Part shown: positions 38,160 through 50,400 of the stretch, piece by piece | How positions within the stretch are numbered: the stretch's first letter is position 1 | How the letters are laid out: every line of letters starts with the position of its first letter | Assembly (NCBI GenBank): GCA_022605955.1 | Contig: JAKCOZ010000008.1 | Location: forward strand, 26,041,083 to 26,105,082 | DNA from: Rallus limicola | Taxonomy: Eukaryota; Chordata; Aves; Gruiformes; Rallidae | Direction of reading: 5' to 3' | Length of the DNA stretch: 64,000 nucleotides | Notes under the pieces: model-generated | Database searches by the model: none | The model's input: only the letters and a program-made list of their open reading frames with translations | Told to the model about the DNA's origin: nothing | Translations under genes and position numbers: made by a program

Positions 38160-41078
38160 TTATAGTTATTAATATTGCAGAAACAAAGAAAACACTGCAC
38201 ACTTTTTTTTTTGGTCCTCATAAATAACTAATCTCAACACTTCTCTTTGAATAAAATTTCTTCAGCTTTTCACAAAATATAGTACAGTTATTTAAACACC
38301 AGCAAACAGCATCCATAACGGCCCGGGCAAAACCCAACATGTAAACCAGCTGACGCATACAGGGCCCACAGCAATGGCTGCTTTCTCCCTCCTGCCACTT
38401 GTTGCTGAGAAGCCAGGCTCAAACACAAGTTGATTGTATTAACCTACTGTTAGATCAAAGCTGAAAATGCTCTTGCATTTTTCAATAGGCAACGGTTTGT
38501 AGTTAATATTGGACTTTTTTTTTTTCTTAAGAAAGAAATAAAATAGAAGCTTTAAACAGTCAGTTGCACATTAAAAAAAAAACCAACCCACAAAAACAAC
38601 GAAACACCTTCGACACGGTTTTGTTCATTGTATTGCATGGTGTGTGTTTAGCTGTATCTACAAAAGGCACTATAGAAAGAGAGGAGTCCAGCGAGGCGTG
38701 GATTGGAGCAGGTTGGAGTCATTTAATGCCCTGGATTACAACATGAGCCTACCCACAGCGTCTGCGCCTGACCTGCCTCACTGCCGAGAACACACCTGTC
38801 CCCAATCCCGTACCAAAGGTCACTACAGCTCCTGTATGTACCAACCAGGCTATAATACAACTATTTACAGGCTGTAACACAACATGGTGCAATTCTGGCC
38901 AGGACAAAGTACTGCAACACATGGTGGTGGGGGGGTGGCAATCCCTCAGTCACAAGCGTGCTGATAGGTGCAGCTGAGCAGCCGCAGCTGAGCAGTCCTT
39001 GCCGAGCCCTCAGTCCCTGTTGCTGGCTCTGCTGGCCAGAATGCCCCAGAGACACTCATACGGGACCTTCCTTGGCAGTGCCTTTATCAGCCGATGTGCC
39101 ACTTGATCGTCCCCTCACTTCCCAGGCTTCAGTTTTAAAATGAGGTGGAACCCTTCTTGACTGAAGTGGTCCAAGGGTGTTGAGAACAACCTTGGAGCCT
39201 TGCAGCCCTGCGGGAGCAAAGCCAGCAGTTATTCCCCAGTGCTTGAGCAGCTGGGTTATGGTGCCACGCTTGAAGGAGGGAAAAAAAGGACTTGAGTAAT
39301 GGCTGGGCAGTTACATACGTGGTGACTGCTTAGAGCAAGGGGAAAAAATAAATGAAAAAAATCATTTTCACGAGCAGGCTGAAGTAAGAGGCAGCCACTT
39401 CTGGCCAGCTGTGCCCCATCCTGTGCCACAGCCAGAGCCCCTCACCCTTGCTGCATTCAGTAAAGTTGACAACAGCTTCCCCCTGCTCCCACCCCCCGCC
39501 CAAATCATTCTACTTACTGAAAACCAGCTGTCACCAGCACTTAATGCCAGGCACCGGCTCTGCTGCCTGACCTAGAGAAGTGGAAAAGGTTTGAGAAGCT
39601 GGAGGAAAGGGAGTATGAGCACGCTGCTGAGTTCTCCTAACTGAACTGCTCAGTGTCAAACCCAGCACTGTCTCCAACAGAGGTGCAGCTTTAAAAAAAG
39701 CAGCAAGAAGTGTTGGAGCTGGCTGGCTGGCAAACCCAGCTTCTGCCCCAAGAGAGACAGACTGCCGCCTAGCTCAGAACCGCCCCCCCCCCCCCCCGAC
39801 ATGCGCACACTACCTGCTCCAGGAGCACAACCAATCTTTTAGGGTTGGTTGTGCCACGCTCAGCTGCTGTGCTGCGTGCCAAGGCTGGCTGGCAGGCAGA
39901 ACCCCACGGCTGCCTACCTCACCCCAGGTAACCTGCACAGCACGAGGGAGACGTGAGGAACTCACTCTGCTGCAGAGGTGAGAGGCCCAAAGCAGCTTCC
40001 CAAAGCACAAAGCCACTCGGGAGGAGGCTGCTGTCAGTGCCAGAGACAGGGGTGCCCCTGGGTTGCTGCAAACCCCGTGCCAGGATGCAGCCATGTTACC
40101 TGCACAGCAACCCTGTCTCCCTGGGGTGAGTTCCTCTGTAGGCAGAGGAGCTGGCTGCCCATTGCAGAGTGGCAAGTCAAACTTGCTGAGCCCCACTGGC
40201 ACCAGCCCCAGTCCAGCACCGAGTCCACTGCCCAGGGAGAGCTGCTGTGAGGTTGCCTGGGGAAGGGACTGCTGGGGTCACCTGGTCCCTGTCTGCACTG
40301 CAGACAGATGGAACCTTGTTCCTGTCCACCTTGAGGGCTGGGTGGCAGCTCCTCCTGCCTGCACCACTACTGCCCGTGAAGCCCCTAGCCCACAGGGCTC
40401 CCTCACTCCCTCTCACTCAATGGACTGCTGCCTGAGTGTGGCCAGAGCCAGCATCATCCCAGGGGCCCCTGACCCTCTCCTGTGCAACACAAAGCTGTGC
40501 CCAGGTGCCCTGGGAACACCGTCCTGCTCTGCCCAGGGGGGCCTAGGTACAGCAAGGCAGGGAGGCAGCCCCCACTGCCAGCACTCCCCAGCCCTCTCAC
40601 ACCCTCACACCCAACTCCGGTGAGAAGTCCTGTGCCAGTGCGACCTCATCACCCAAAGTTGGGGGCCACTACCTGCCTGCCTGCTGCAGCCCTCCCTTTC
40701 ACCCTGGTACCAGCAAGACCAGCCCAGAGGCTTGTCATGGGACACAAATCAGTGCTCAAGGGCTACCTGCCACCTGAACAGCCCACAGGCAGCAGGACCC
40801 CAAATAGGGCATGGGACCCCAAATGGGGTATACACAGCAGCACCAGGCTCCAAGCCTCCCTGTGCCTCTGCCCCTACATCACTGGCAGCACCTCTCCCTG
40901 CCCTGCCTGGGGCCACAGCTGCCCCATGCCCTGCGGGCACACATGCTCAGTCCCAGGCATCACTGCCCGGTAGGGCTGAGGATGTTGGGGGTAGCCCAGC
41001 TGCCACACCCTCTTTTGTGGCCCAGGGTCTTTGCAACCCTCTCCTCACTGTGGCTGGAGTCACAGAGGCTCCCTCCGG
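38160..41078 (-). other. FZD5: FZD5 3' UTR (predicted, extent uncertain)
   Basis: FZD5 in other vertebrates has a 3' UTR of several kb, and the sequence below the stop has no gene of its own. The lower part (38160-38880) is AT-rich and UTR-like. An ATTAAA signal on the minus strand lies at 38727-38722; no clear minus AATAAA was found. A C15 run at 39783-39797 and two C9 runs at 38130-38138 and 38140-38148 are G runs in the transcript sense. The end point is inference. Confidence 0.4.
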
Positions 41079-42809
41079 TCACACATGGGACAGCGGGACC
41101 TGCTTGTGGTAAGAGGCCATGCTAGGCAGCACCGTCCTGCCCACCAGTGCTGGGCTGGCCTCGCTGTACATGGAGGCACCTGCGGGCTTCCTGGCTCGGC
41201 AGCAGCGGCCTGTGAAGCGCCTCCAGGACTCAAGTGTCTTGCCAGACCAGATCCAGACGCCAGAGGTAATGCCCACCACAAGGCACATGAAGTACTTGAG
41301 CATAAAGACAGCATAATCGGGCTTGGGGCGGTGGGGATCCCCCGGGCAGGAGCAGTTATGTGCCTGCTCCCATGCCTCCCGGTTGTGCTGCTCGTAGATG
41401 TAGCAGGCGATGACGATAGTGGCAGGAACCGTGTAGAGCACAGTGAAGATACCAATGCGGATCATCAGCTTCTCCAGCTTGTCAGTCTTGGTGCCACCCT
41501 GCTTGATCACGCTGCGGATGCGAAAGAGTGAGACGAAGCCGGCCAGCAGGAAAAGGCTGCCAGTGAAGAGATAAACCACCAGTGGTGCCAGCACAAAGCC
41601 TCTCAGGTTCTCCAGGCTCTGGTTGCCCACGTAGCAAACCCCAGCCACCGGGTCACCATCTACAGAGCTGAGTGCCAGTACAGCAATGGATTTGGCACTG
41701 GGGATGAGCCAGGCAGCCAGGTGGAAATACTGCGAGTAGCTAGCAATGGCCTCGTTTCCCCACTTCATGCCAGCAGCTAGGAACCAGGTGAGGGACAGGA
41801 TGACCCACCAGATGGAGCTGGCCATGCCGAAGAAGTAGAGGAGAAGGAAAACCACGGTGCAGAGGGCAGGGCCTGTAGTCTCATAGTGGATGTGATGGTG
41901 TTCTGGGTTGCAAGCCACATTGGCATGCCCTGCCACCAGCCGCACAATATAGCCCAAAGAGACGAAGAGGTAGCAAGCGGAGAGGAATATGATGGGGCGT
42001 TCAGGGTACTTGAAGCGCTCCATGTCGATGAGGAAGGTGGCCACAGTGGTGGAGGTGGACAGGAAGCAGAGGATGGACCAGAGGCCGATCCAGAAGGTGG
42101 CGAAGGTCTTCTCATCCTGGGTAAAGTAGGGCTGGTAGCAGGGGATGGCGCAGTTAGGTACCTGGCCGGTCCTGATGCGGTTGTACAGCGGATGGGACTC
42201 CCTGGAGATGGGGATTAGGGGCGCTTTGCACTTGCAAGTCCGGGTGCAGTCCAGCCCTGAGGGGCGCTGCCCACCGAGCGGTGTCAGGTTTTTGGCTACG
42301 TCCTTGGCTGGGCGTGTAGGCTTCCCGAAGAAAGGCGGCAGGGTGGTGGCTTCTGTGCGGTTGTATCCCATGCAGAGCACCTCAGTGTCCCCCAGCACCG
42401 GCAGTCGGTCGCAGTTCATCCTCTCCGGCCAGGCGAAGCCGTACTGCTGCATGATGGGCGAGCAGCCGGCCTTGGCCCTCTCGCAGACGGAGCGGCAGGG
42501 GGGCAGCGGCTTGGTGTAGTCGGGCAGGCAGATGGGGGTGTACATGCTGCAGAGGAAGAAGCGCAGGTCCGGGGAGCACTGGATCTCCACCAACGGCCAG
42601 AACTGGTGCACCTCCAGCCCGGCCTCGTCCTGCGTGTCGTGGTTGAACTGGTTGGGCATGTAGGTGAGGTTGTAGCCGATGCCCTTGCACATCGGCACCG
42701 TGATCTCCTGGCACACCAGCGCCTTGGACGCGGCGCGCCCCGCCGTCGGCAGCCCGAGCAGCAGCGGCAGCCCCAGCATCAGCGGCACCGGCAGCCCCCG
42801 GCCGCCCAT
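41079..42809 (-). CDS. FZD5: Frizzled-5 Wnt receptor, 576 aa, single coding exon
   Basis: Seven-transmembrane Wnt receptor of the plasma membrane. The ATG at 42809-42807 is chosen because it starts a signal peptide (residues 1 to about 26, Leu/Pro-rich) directly before the mature FZD5 start ASKALVCQEITVPMCKGIGY. The cysteine-rich Wnt-binding domain has its ten cysteines at 33, 41, 78, 87, 94, 105, 109, 116, 133 and 146. A glycosylatable linker follows, then seven membrane segments from about residue 237 to 521. The Dishevelled-binding KTxxxW motif is at 524-529 and the C-terminus ends HKQVPLSHV, the PDZ-ligand type end of FZD5. Human FZD5 has 585 residues, so this is full length. The coding sequence is intronless as in other vertebrates. 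FZD5 acts in eye-field, lens, gut and vascular development. It converges with CCNYL1, a Wnt-pathway cyclin. Confidence 0.98.
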   Translation of the reverse strand: MGGRGLPVPLMLGLPLLLGLPTAGRAASKALVCQEITVPMCKGIGYNLTYMPNQFNHDTQDEAGLEVHQFWPLVEIQCSPDLRFFLCSMYTPICLPDYTKPLPPCRSVCERAKAGCSPIMQQYGFAWPERMNCDRLPVLGDTEVLCMGYNRTEATTLPPFFGKPTRPAKDVAKNLTPLGGQRPSGLDCTRTCKCKAPLIPISRESHPLYNRIRTGQVPNCAIPCYQPYFTQDEKTFATFWIGLWSILCFLSTSTTVATFLIDMERFKYPERPIIFLSACYLFVSLGYIVRLVAGHANVACNPEHHHIHYETTGPALCTVVFLLLYFFGMASSIWWVILSLTWFLAAGMKWGNEAIASYSQYFHLAAWLIPSAKSIAVLALSSVDGDPVAGVCYVGNQSLENLRGFVLAPLVVYLFTGSLFLLAGFVSLFRIRSVIKQGGTKTDKLEKLMIRIGIFTVLYTVPATIVIACYIYEQHNREAWEQAHNCSCPGDPHRPKPDYAVFMLKYFMCLVVGITSGVWIWSGKTLESWRRFTGRCCRARKPAGASMYSEASPALVGRTVLPSMASYHKQVPLSHV

Positions 42810-43850
42810 CGCCGCCGCACGTCCTACCGCCGCCGCATGCCCCGAGCACCTGCCGCCGCCGCCGTGCCGGGAGCGGGGCCCCGCCGCGACCGCCAGTGCC
42901 GCCGCCGCCGCCGCCGCCACCTGCGCTCTGGGGCGGGCGGGCGCCCCCGCGCCGCGCCGCGCCCGCGCCCCGCCCTGGACACGCCCCTCCGCCGCCAGCC
43001 CCGCCCCGGGAACGCCCGGGGCCCGCCTCCGGCCCGGCCTTCCGTCTCTGGCCCCGCCCCCGCCGGGGCTCCCACGGGCCGCCCACGGGCCGCCCCCGGC
43101 CGGGGAGCCGAGTCCCGCGGCGGCGAAGCGAGGCGCCCCGCCGGGAGACCGCGCTGCTCCCGGTCCGGCCCCGACTGTCGGAGGCATTCTGGTGGAGCCC
43201 CGCCCGCCGGCTCTCGGAGACCTGCGGTAGCCCCGCCGGCCCGGGGGGAGGCGGCGAAGTGAGAAGGTGACGGTGCTGCCTAACCAGTGACCGCTCCGCA
43301 CCCGCTCCCGGCCCCGTGTCTGCTGCAGGGATCCTGACTCTTTCCCCTCCCGAGACCCGGGACCCTCAGCCCTCCCCGCGGGAACCGGCGATGCCGCCGG
43401 TCCGGCTTCTACTCGACGGCGCGAAGAGCAAACGGGGGCGGGGGCAGCGACTGGAGGAGGCAGGCGGCGTCTGCGGTGCCGCTGCCGCTTCGCCCCCCTC
43501 CTTTCCGAACCCTTCTCCGCTGGAAGGCGCCGGGACCTCACCCCGCCGTAACGGGATGTGGGAAAGGGCGCGCAGCGGCCCTGCCCCGCGTTTGTTTGCC
43601 TTGCTCCGGCAAGAGTACATCGGCCCGGGTATAAGGGTCACGGCGGCATCTCCCGCAGCCGCCCGCTCCCCGGCTGCCGGGCAGGGCAGTGCTCCCGGAA
43701 AGCTGAGCCTCCGCGGGTGAGGAAACCCGCCCTGCCCGCGTCCGCCCAGATGGCAGGGTGCAGGCTCCTGCGCGGCCGCATTCCAGGCCAGGGCTGCCGG
43801 CCGGCTCGCCGCTCCGGATCGGAGCCGCAGGAGAGGCTTCCATCCAAGCA
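42640..43850 (-). promoter_or_regulatory. FZD5: CpG island over the FZD5 5' end and promoter
   Basis: About 1.2 kb is extremely GC- and CpG-rich compared with the AT-rich flanks. It covers the start of the FZD5 coding sequence and the region upstream. CpG-island promoters are usual for Frizzled genes. The transcription start and any 5' UTR intron cannot be placed by eye. Long frames on both strands here (up to 234 codons, and the 244-codon in-frame extension of FZD5) are products of composition. Confidence 0.8.
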
Positions 43851-44260
43851 GGTGGCCGGCGCTGGAGCGCGGTGCGAACGAAGGAAGGAAGCCAAGCCGG
43901 TGCTTTCGAGAGACCCTGACTGGGGCAGAGATCCTTTCCCAGTGCCCTGAGAAACGCGGGCTCCTGACGGAGCTACTATAGTGCCCAGCACGCTCAGCTG
44001 CCTGACCTAAGAAGTTTGAATCTGTGCACTAACACCTACCTAAATTACCAGCCCGGTTTTCAGTGGCTTCCACTGCACCTGAAGCCCACGGCACACAGGG
44101 GAAGTCTGGCTGCTGCAGAAGCTATATTTGGGGGTCACTGGCAGCACCTGTTGCGGCAGCACCCTTATTCTAGACAAGACTCCCAAGCCCTTGCACAGGA
44201 GCTACTCCTCCTGAGCAAATATGGATGCGATGTACTCGTGTGCAGCTCTGGATCCGCCAG

Positions 44261-44430
44261 TCAGGACAGGCTGCCCAGGGAGGCTGTGGAGTCTCCATCT
44301 CTGGAGATACTCCAGACCCGTCTGGACGCCTATCTGTGCAATATGAGCTAGGGAGCTGCTTTGGCAGGGGGGTTGGACCAGATGATGTCTCGAGGTCCCT
44401 TCCAACTCCTATGATTCTGTGATTCTCTGA
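44261..44430 (+). repeat. CR1 LINE 3' end
   Basis: The run from caggctgcccagggaggctg through ggttggaccagatgatgtct to ctatgattctgtgattct is a clear CR1 tail in + orientation. It may begin somewhat earlier. Confidence 0.92.
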
Positions 44431-47400
44431 CACCCGCAGCACATCGCAGACACACACAGCTCACATTCAGGCCTGGTGCTGGGGTGCGTCAGCATGCAAA
44501 ATCTCACACACCCAGACTACTCACAACTGCATCCAGAGCCCAGAAAGCAGAGATTCAAAGCATGCTTTAGGTCCCACCTTCCTCCCAGAGGTAAGGGGTC
44601 TAGCTCTGTGGTCAGCGGCTCTCCTGCCTGCAAGCAAAGCACTGACCACTGCTATCTCAACCAAAGTCCTCAGAGATTTTAAGTCCAGAGACCTCATTAC
44701 CACCTTCTAAATCCTCTGCCCACTAGTGCACCTAGCCTAGGTGTGCATATCATTTGGCACTGTCAAACTTGATGCTTATCAACTTTTTTTTCAGCTCAAG
44801 GCCCTGTACCTCTTTGCTTTGCGCTTTAAGTTTTGTCTGTAATAAAGCTATATGGGAGGGAATTAGAAATCACATGTTCCTTTGGAACACAGTGGAATAT
44901 CCCTGTATCAGGAGTCATAACTTTTAATTCTCTCCAACAATGAGTTTCTGTGAACTAGCAGCCCAGCAGAAAGCAATCACAGACAGTTTCATTATGACCT
45001 TCAGTTGATTATCCAAATTATAGCTGAGAGCAGAGGGCAGCCTTTTTATTATCATCATTGCTGTACAATTAGAAAATGCAGATGAAGCTCCATGAGAGCA
45101 GAAATTCTCTTTTTTGATGGTATTTTTTCACTTTAATAAGTGTTCCCTTGGGCAATATCTTAGTTTGATTCGACACACAATAGGGAACTGGTATATAGGT
45201 GGGAAGGGAGAGGATAAGAAGGGGAAAATGGGGCAGCTCTTCATTCAGTTAATCTGTCAACTCTTATAGCCTGGTTCAGGTTTCACCACTCGTCCAGATG
45301 TATCTAATTCTTAGAGCCTGGCTGTAAATAATGCTGTATTTGCTACACTGGGGACACATAAAATCCAATTAAGAGCCAGGTAGACATCTGTTGGCTCGCT
45401 CTGTGCTTCTGTTTCCTTTTTGTTTTATATGAATATGTAGCAGAGCAACCAGAACAGGATTAAATATGGTGTAAGTGCAAGTACAGTTGATAGGCTTGTT
45501 ATTCATCTCTACAGTACAGTACGAGAATATGCAGCTTTACTTGCACCCAACGCTATTTGTGACAGAAGATGTGCCTGCAGAAAAACTGCTAAACCCTGGA
45601 AACAAAAGAGAAAGTGCTTCCTGCCCCTAGGAACTTCTTGTTAACAACCTCTACCAATTATTAGGAAACTGCTTTACCTTTAATCCATGTGCAGAGGGGT
45701 TCATGAAGTTTCATCATGCCAGGCAGGTCTGCTTGGAAGTCCATCTAGTTGCTGCTTGTGACTCCAATGCAGAGCATGGGCTGACAACACACATGTCCTC
45801 ATGGACGTACCTTCCACCAGTTGAGACATTTTCAGCTGGGATGCAGCAGTTCCTGGTAGGAGAGGAAAGGAAATAAAGCGTAAGTATTTCTGCATTTGCT
45901 TCTTTCACTGTTGTATTGTCAGCCTACACTGTTCACCTGGACAAACTGCCCTTGTGAAGGTTACTGTGACTTTTAAAAGACTAGAAAAGGGCTAAGTGAG
46001 CTTCCTTTGTTAGGGCCAGCATTGCTATTGTGACAGAACTCATTTTGCAAAGAGCTTTTCAGCCCAGGCTCTGAGCAGGGGCAAAGCTGGGGAGCACTGA
46101 CCTCACTCTTGGCTTTGCCTGTACGAAAGCAGGGCTGGAACCTCCTGCCTGTCTCACTGTAGGACCAGTGAGGCATCCCCTGGCTCTCAACCCTTCTTGC
46201 TTAGAGCAGTGAATCCTGGTTTTACCTGCACTGCTGACAAGTCCCAGTCTCTTGGGAAAGGAGTGCTGGTGGCTCAGCACAGGTGACTGCAGGCTCCTGG
46301 TGGTGGTGGGCAGCCTGCCAGTCGCCCCAGCTGGAGGCTGTGCTAGCTCAGGCACTGCTCGAATTAGCAGTGACCCCTGAAAACGAACCGCTGGAGCGAG
46401 GGGGTGCTGGGGACCACGGGGCAGACTGCAGCAGCGTGAGACTGGCAAGGCTGTGCCTTACAGCCTGCTGCGGGCGTAGGGACAGCCAGCCATCAAGTTT
46501 GGCATCGTGATGTGCCAGCTCCAACACAGCAGGGCCACTGTGTACTGGTACAAAAGGAGATAGACATTTACCCCGCTCACAGGACATGGCTGCACGCTGC
46601 AGCAAGACAGGCGTGCTTCTGCTTTGACCCGTGGCAAGCACTGGAGTTCCTGCCTGAGAACTGCAAGGCCGTGGGCTGCCAGCATTGCAAACCCTGGCAC
46701 CAAGACTGACCTCGTGTAACCAAACCTGGAGGGGGACTCCTAAATAAGACACCCCACAGGCAGGAGGGGTACGGCAGGTAGGGAGTTAGGGCAGCTCCCA
46801 GCCCTTCACAAGCAGGCAGAATGAGAATCACTGCTGCAGAGGGACTCCAGCACCTGAATCCTACCACAGTGCAACAGCAGCCAGCAGTCTCTCATATGTG
46901 CCCGAATGATTTAAAAGCTGTGGGCTGGAGACAGGAATTCAGATTTAAATCACTTGAATGCTTTTCGCCCTGGATATCTTGTTGAAAATCTGAACCAACA
47001 TTAATACTCTTTGGGTTTATAATACCTGTACAATTACCCACCTCAACATACTGCAGGAAAATAAAACCATGCCAAATTGTAGCCATGTTCAAAAAATACA
47101 TGGAACTAGACAGTTTCTGAGTGATTTAATGCAAAATCCAATTTCTGTCAGTGACACAGACATCAGCAACACCAGACACAAGTGCTGCAGTCTGTAAAGG
47201 GCCACCAGAAGTTCAGACAAATAAGACAAAAGTAAAATCTGGAAGAGCGGCTGCATTTGAGTCTCATTTTGCGGGACTCATCAATTACTCCAGAAGAATA
47301 TTTGTGCACATAATTACACATAAAACGTACATAATTAGTTCCCATTGGTCTCCCCAGGACCTGGGACTCCTTTCTGCAAGGCGCGGTTGGTACACCAAAG

Positions 47401-50400
47401 GGCTGTCCCTGTCCCAAAGTGGCACCACCACAGCATGCAGAAGGCATGGGCAAGTTCAGGGCCCTGGCCCAAAGGCACAGGAGTGTTGGTGGGGGCGAGG
47501 AAGGGTCCCTACCATGCCACAGCCCAGCCACCAGCACCACAGACATGGCTGAGCTCCAAATCTGCTTGCTGTGATTCACACAATGCTCAGGTAAGAAGGC
47601 GGCCGCAAACTTTACATTTGTTTTTCTTGAGGGGCATCTCGCAGCATGAACCTTTTCAGATATGCAGTTTTTGAAAATCACCGTGGTGTGCTGTGCCCTT
47701 TTTTGCCTTTTATTTTAATAACAACATTGGCCCTTGAAAAGAAAACAGTCCCCATAGTGAAGTTGACATGATAAATTAGTGTGGCCCTGGCAAAGCCCTC
47801 ATTCTTCATTGGGCAAATACCTATTTATGGACTTTAAAATTGTGGCTTATGTAACGACAGGGTGAGTGACTTTCAGAAAACCTCCACCACGTATTGACCT
47901 GATAGAGCCTAATGGGTCCTTCAGAGCAATTAGGATTTATTGTGTTAGCATCTATTGTGTATAGAGACCATTTTAAAAACATGTGTTATTTACCCAGAAG
48001 GCAGTAATGACTGTTTAAATACACAGCTAGATTGTTTCTGAAATACTTGGTGCTCTATACATTGCAAAGAAGTTACTCCAAGTATTTTTCAGAGTTGAAT
48101 ACTTCGCTCCACTGGGATTTCCAAGCAGGTTTATTGTACCACACACACATTTGTATGCTTACAGCTGTAAGTGAATTGAACTCTCTGAAAAGCAGCCAAA
48201 AGAGCAACCTTGAAGCATGAAATCTGAGATTTTTTCTTGACCAAGGGGCTGGTGCTCACCTCTGTAGTGGTCTGAGCAGCTGAGGCCATTTCCCAGTTGA
48301 GAGCAGGCTATTTCCCACAAATCACTTGAGTTTTGCCCTGTCTGATCTGAATGCCCAGCAAAGGTGACCTGAAGAGCCACGAAGCTGTGGCTTCCACCAC
48401 GGCATATCTAACCCTCTATGTGCACATGAAGTGGGACCATCACCACTCCCCTGTAACTTACTGGGGGCTGGCATGCAAAAATACAAGTGTTGGCTTCTGA
48501 GCACTGGTGCGGATTTGAGAAGCCTAACCCCTGGCCAGGCTCCTCGGGAGGCGTGAAGGAGCATGGCTTCACCACCCAGCAAAGATCGGTGCTGGCTTAC
48601 ACCAGCTTTGACTCTGACCACCTGAATAAAACAAAACCCCAACTCATATATGGGAACTACAAAAATGCCACTATGAAGAAATAAAAATAATAACAACAAC
48701 AAAACCAATAATAATAATAAGACTACAGCAGACCAATTGCAGCTTGCTCTATCTTCAGACCAATGCTGCTTTGACTAATGCTGTCTCTAAATAGGTATCA
48801 CCTTTTTCTGCCCTCTGCTTTGCTGTGAGAGACCTTTTGGGTGAAACTGCCCAAAGCAGTTCAGCTGTTCAGCTTTGGCACAATGTTTTCCCTACCCCAT
48901 CTCAGGCTACAACTTTTGTAAATTTGTTTCTATTTTCTTGTTTTACACTGAAATGGAAACAATATCAGCTGCAGTACTTCATTCTATGGAGGAAAGTACT
49001 CAGCAGTTTTCTAATGCAACAAAGAGGGACACAGGTTAAAGGAACCTCTGGCTGAAAATGTTGCAGCAAATACTTTGGAGTTGAGAAGCAAGTTTGAAAT
49101 GGCCAATGCACAAAATCCTCTGGAGAAAACACACAAGCCGCCTGTATTGAAGCTGGCTAAAACTTGCAATTTCTGTTTTCTGGAAAATTCCAACATTAAA
49201 AAACAATGTAAAACACACCAGTTTGTGCCAAACAGGGCAAGCTGCCCATACTTCTGAGAAATCCTGCAGCATCAGGAAAAGCTCAGAGATTTCCTGTCAC
49301 AACATGGAGAAGTCCTAGAAGCCCCCTGCCCGAGGAGGCTTTGGGAGCAAAGGACAGGGGAGGTCCCGGAGTGGGGGACACGGAAATTGTGGGGTGCCAG
49401 AAGCTTGCTGGGAAACCAAGCAGACTTCAGCCAAGAATCAGCCCCGTGAGCACTTATTCCTTAGGCCCTGCCTGGCTTTCAGGGAAAGTCAGTCAGTCAA
49501 AACAGAAATGTTTCCAAGAAACTTTCTGTCTCTGCCGAACTGGCCCTTTACAAAGAAACTGCTATTGGTATGAGCATCTGTGGTTATGGGTGGTCTCTCC
49601 TGGCCTTAACATTCTATGACTTGGTGAAAAACATATGATAACAACTGTCACTGTTACAAGCAACTTCAGCCTGTGTTCAGAATAGTTCAAGTTCAGTCTG
49701 GCCCTTCCCAAAAATATGAAGTTTCATACAATCAAAATAGGTTTCAAACACATGAGCTGCTCTGAATGCATTTCTGCATTAACTGCTCAAGCTGCCATGA
49801 CCAAAATGTTTCCAGATGCAGTGATGGTGGATGCTCTTGAGGCAACCTAAAGGATTTATGTTTATTTCCAGAAATTGCTACAGACCTGTCCGTCCTCTAG
49901 GAACTGGACTCCTTTGCAACACGCCATATTGCTCACTCAAGATCAGAGGCAATCAAAAATCACAGAGCACTTGAAAGCTGTATCCTGTATGTGCACCCAT
50001 CTATTGTGCCTTAGAAGGAGAAAGTTCATGTGCAATACACACGTGCTGTGTTTTCAGGTTTTTATGAACCAGCAAGTATCAAGGTCAGAGACCTCCTGAG
50101 ACAATGTCCTCTCCCTGACCTTTCAGGCATTCTTGCTAAGACCAGGCACTTCAGATTCTCCATATCTGCTTTTGACATCCTTGAAGTGCTTGACATGGGG
50201 CTGGGGGAATATTTGAATCTAAGGCTTAGTAAGTCATGTCATTCACACGAAATGAACCAAATTATGTTGAAATACAGATTTAAATCCCTGCATTATCAAC
50301 TTTTTTTGTGCACAAGTAAAGAAACAGAAACAGATGAAAAGGCCATTAGCACTAGCTGGAACTATATGTGTTTTGATTACTTCCTTCTGCAAGTCATTCA

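Noticed and set aside
40063..41531. Several + strand frames of 126-186 codons opposite FZD5
   Set aside because: They overlap one another and lie antisense to the FZD5 3' UTR and coding sequence, without recognisable domains.
42382..43270. Long frames on both strands in the CpG island (up to 234 codons)
   Set aside because: GC-rich sequence has few stop codons; their content is Ala/Arg/Gly/Pro and they overlap the real FZD5 frame.
47163..47681. 172-codon minus frame
   Set aside because: No recognisable family; Cys-rich ends look random, and a + frame of 133 codons overlaps it.
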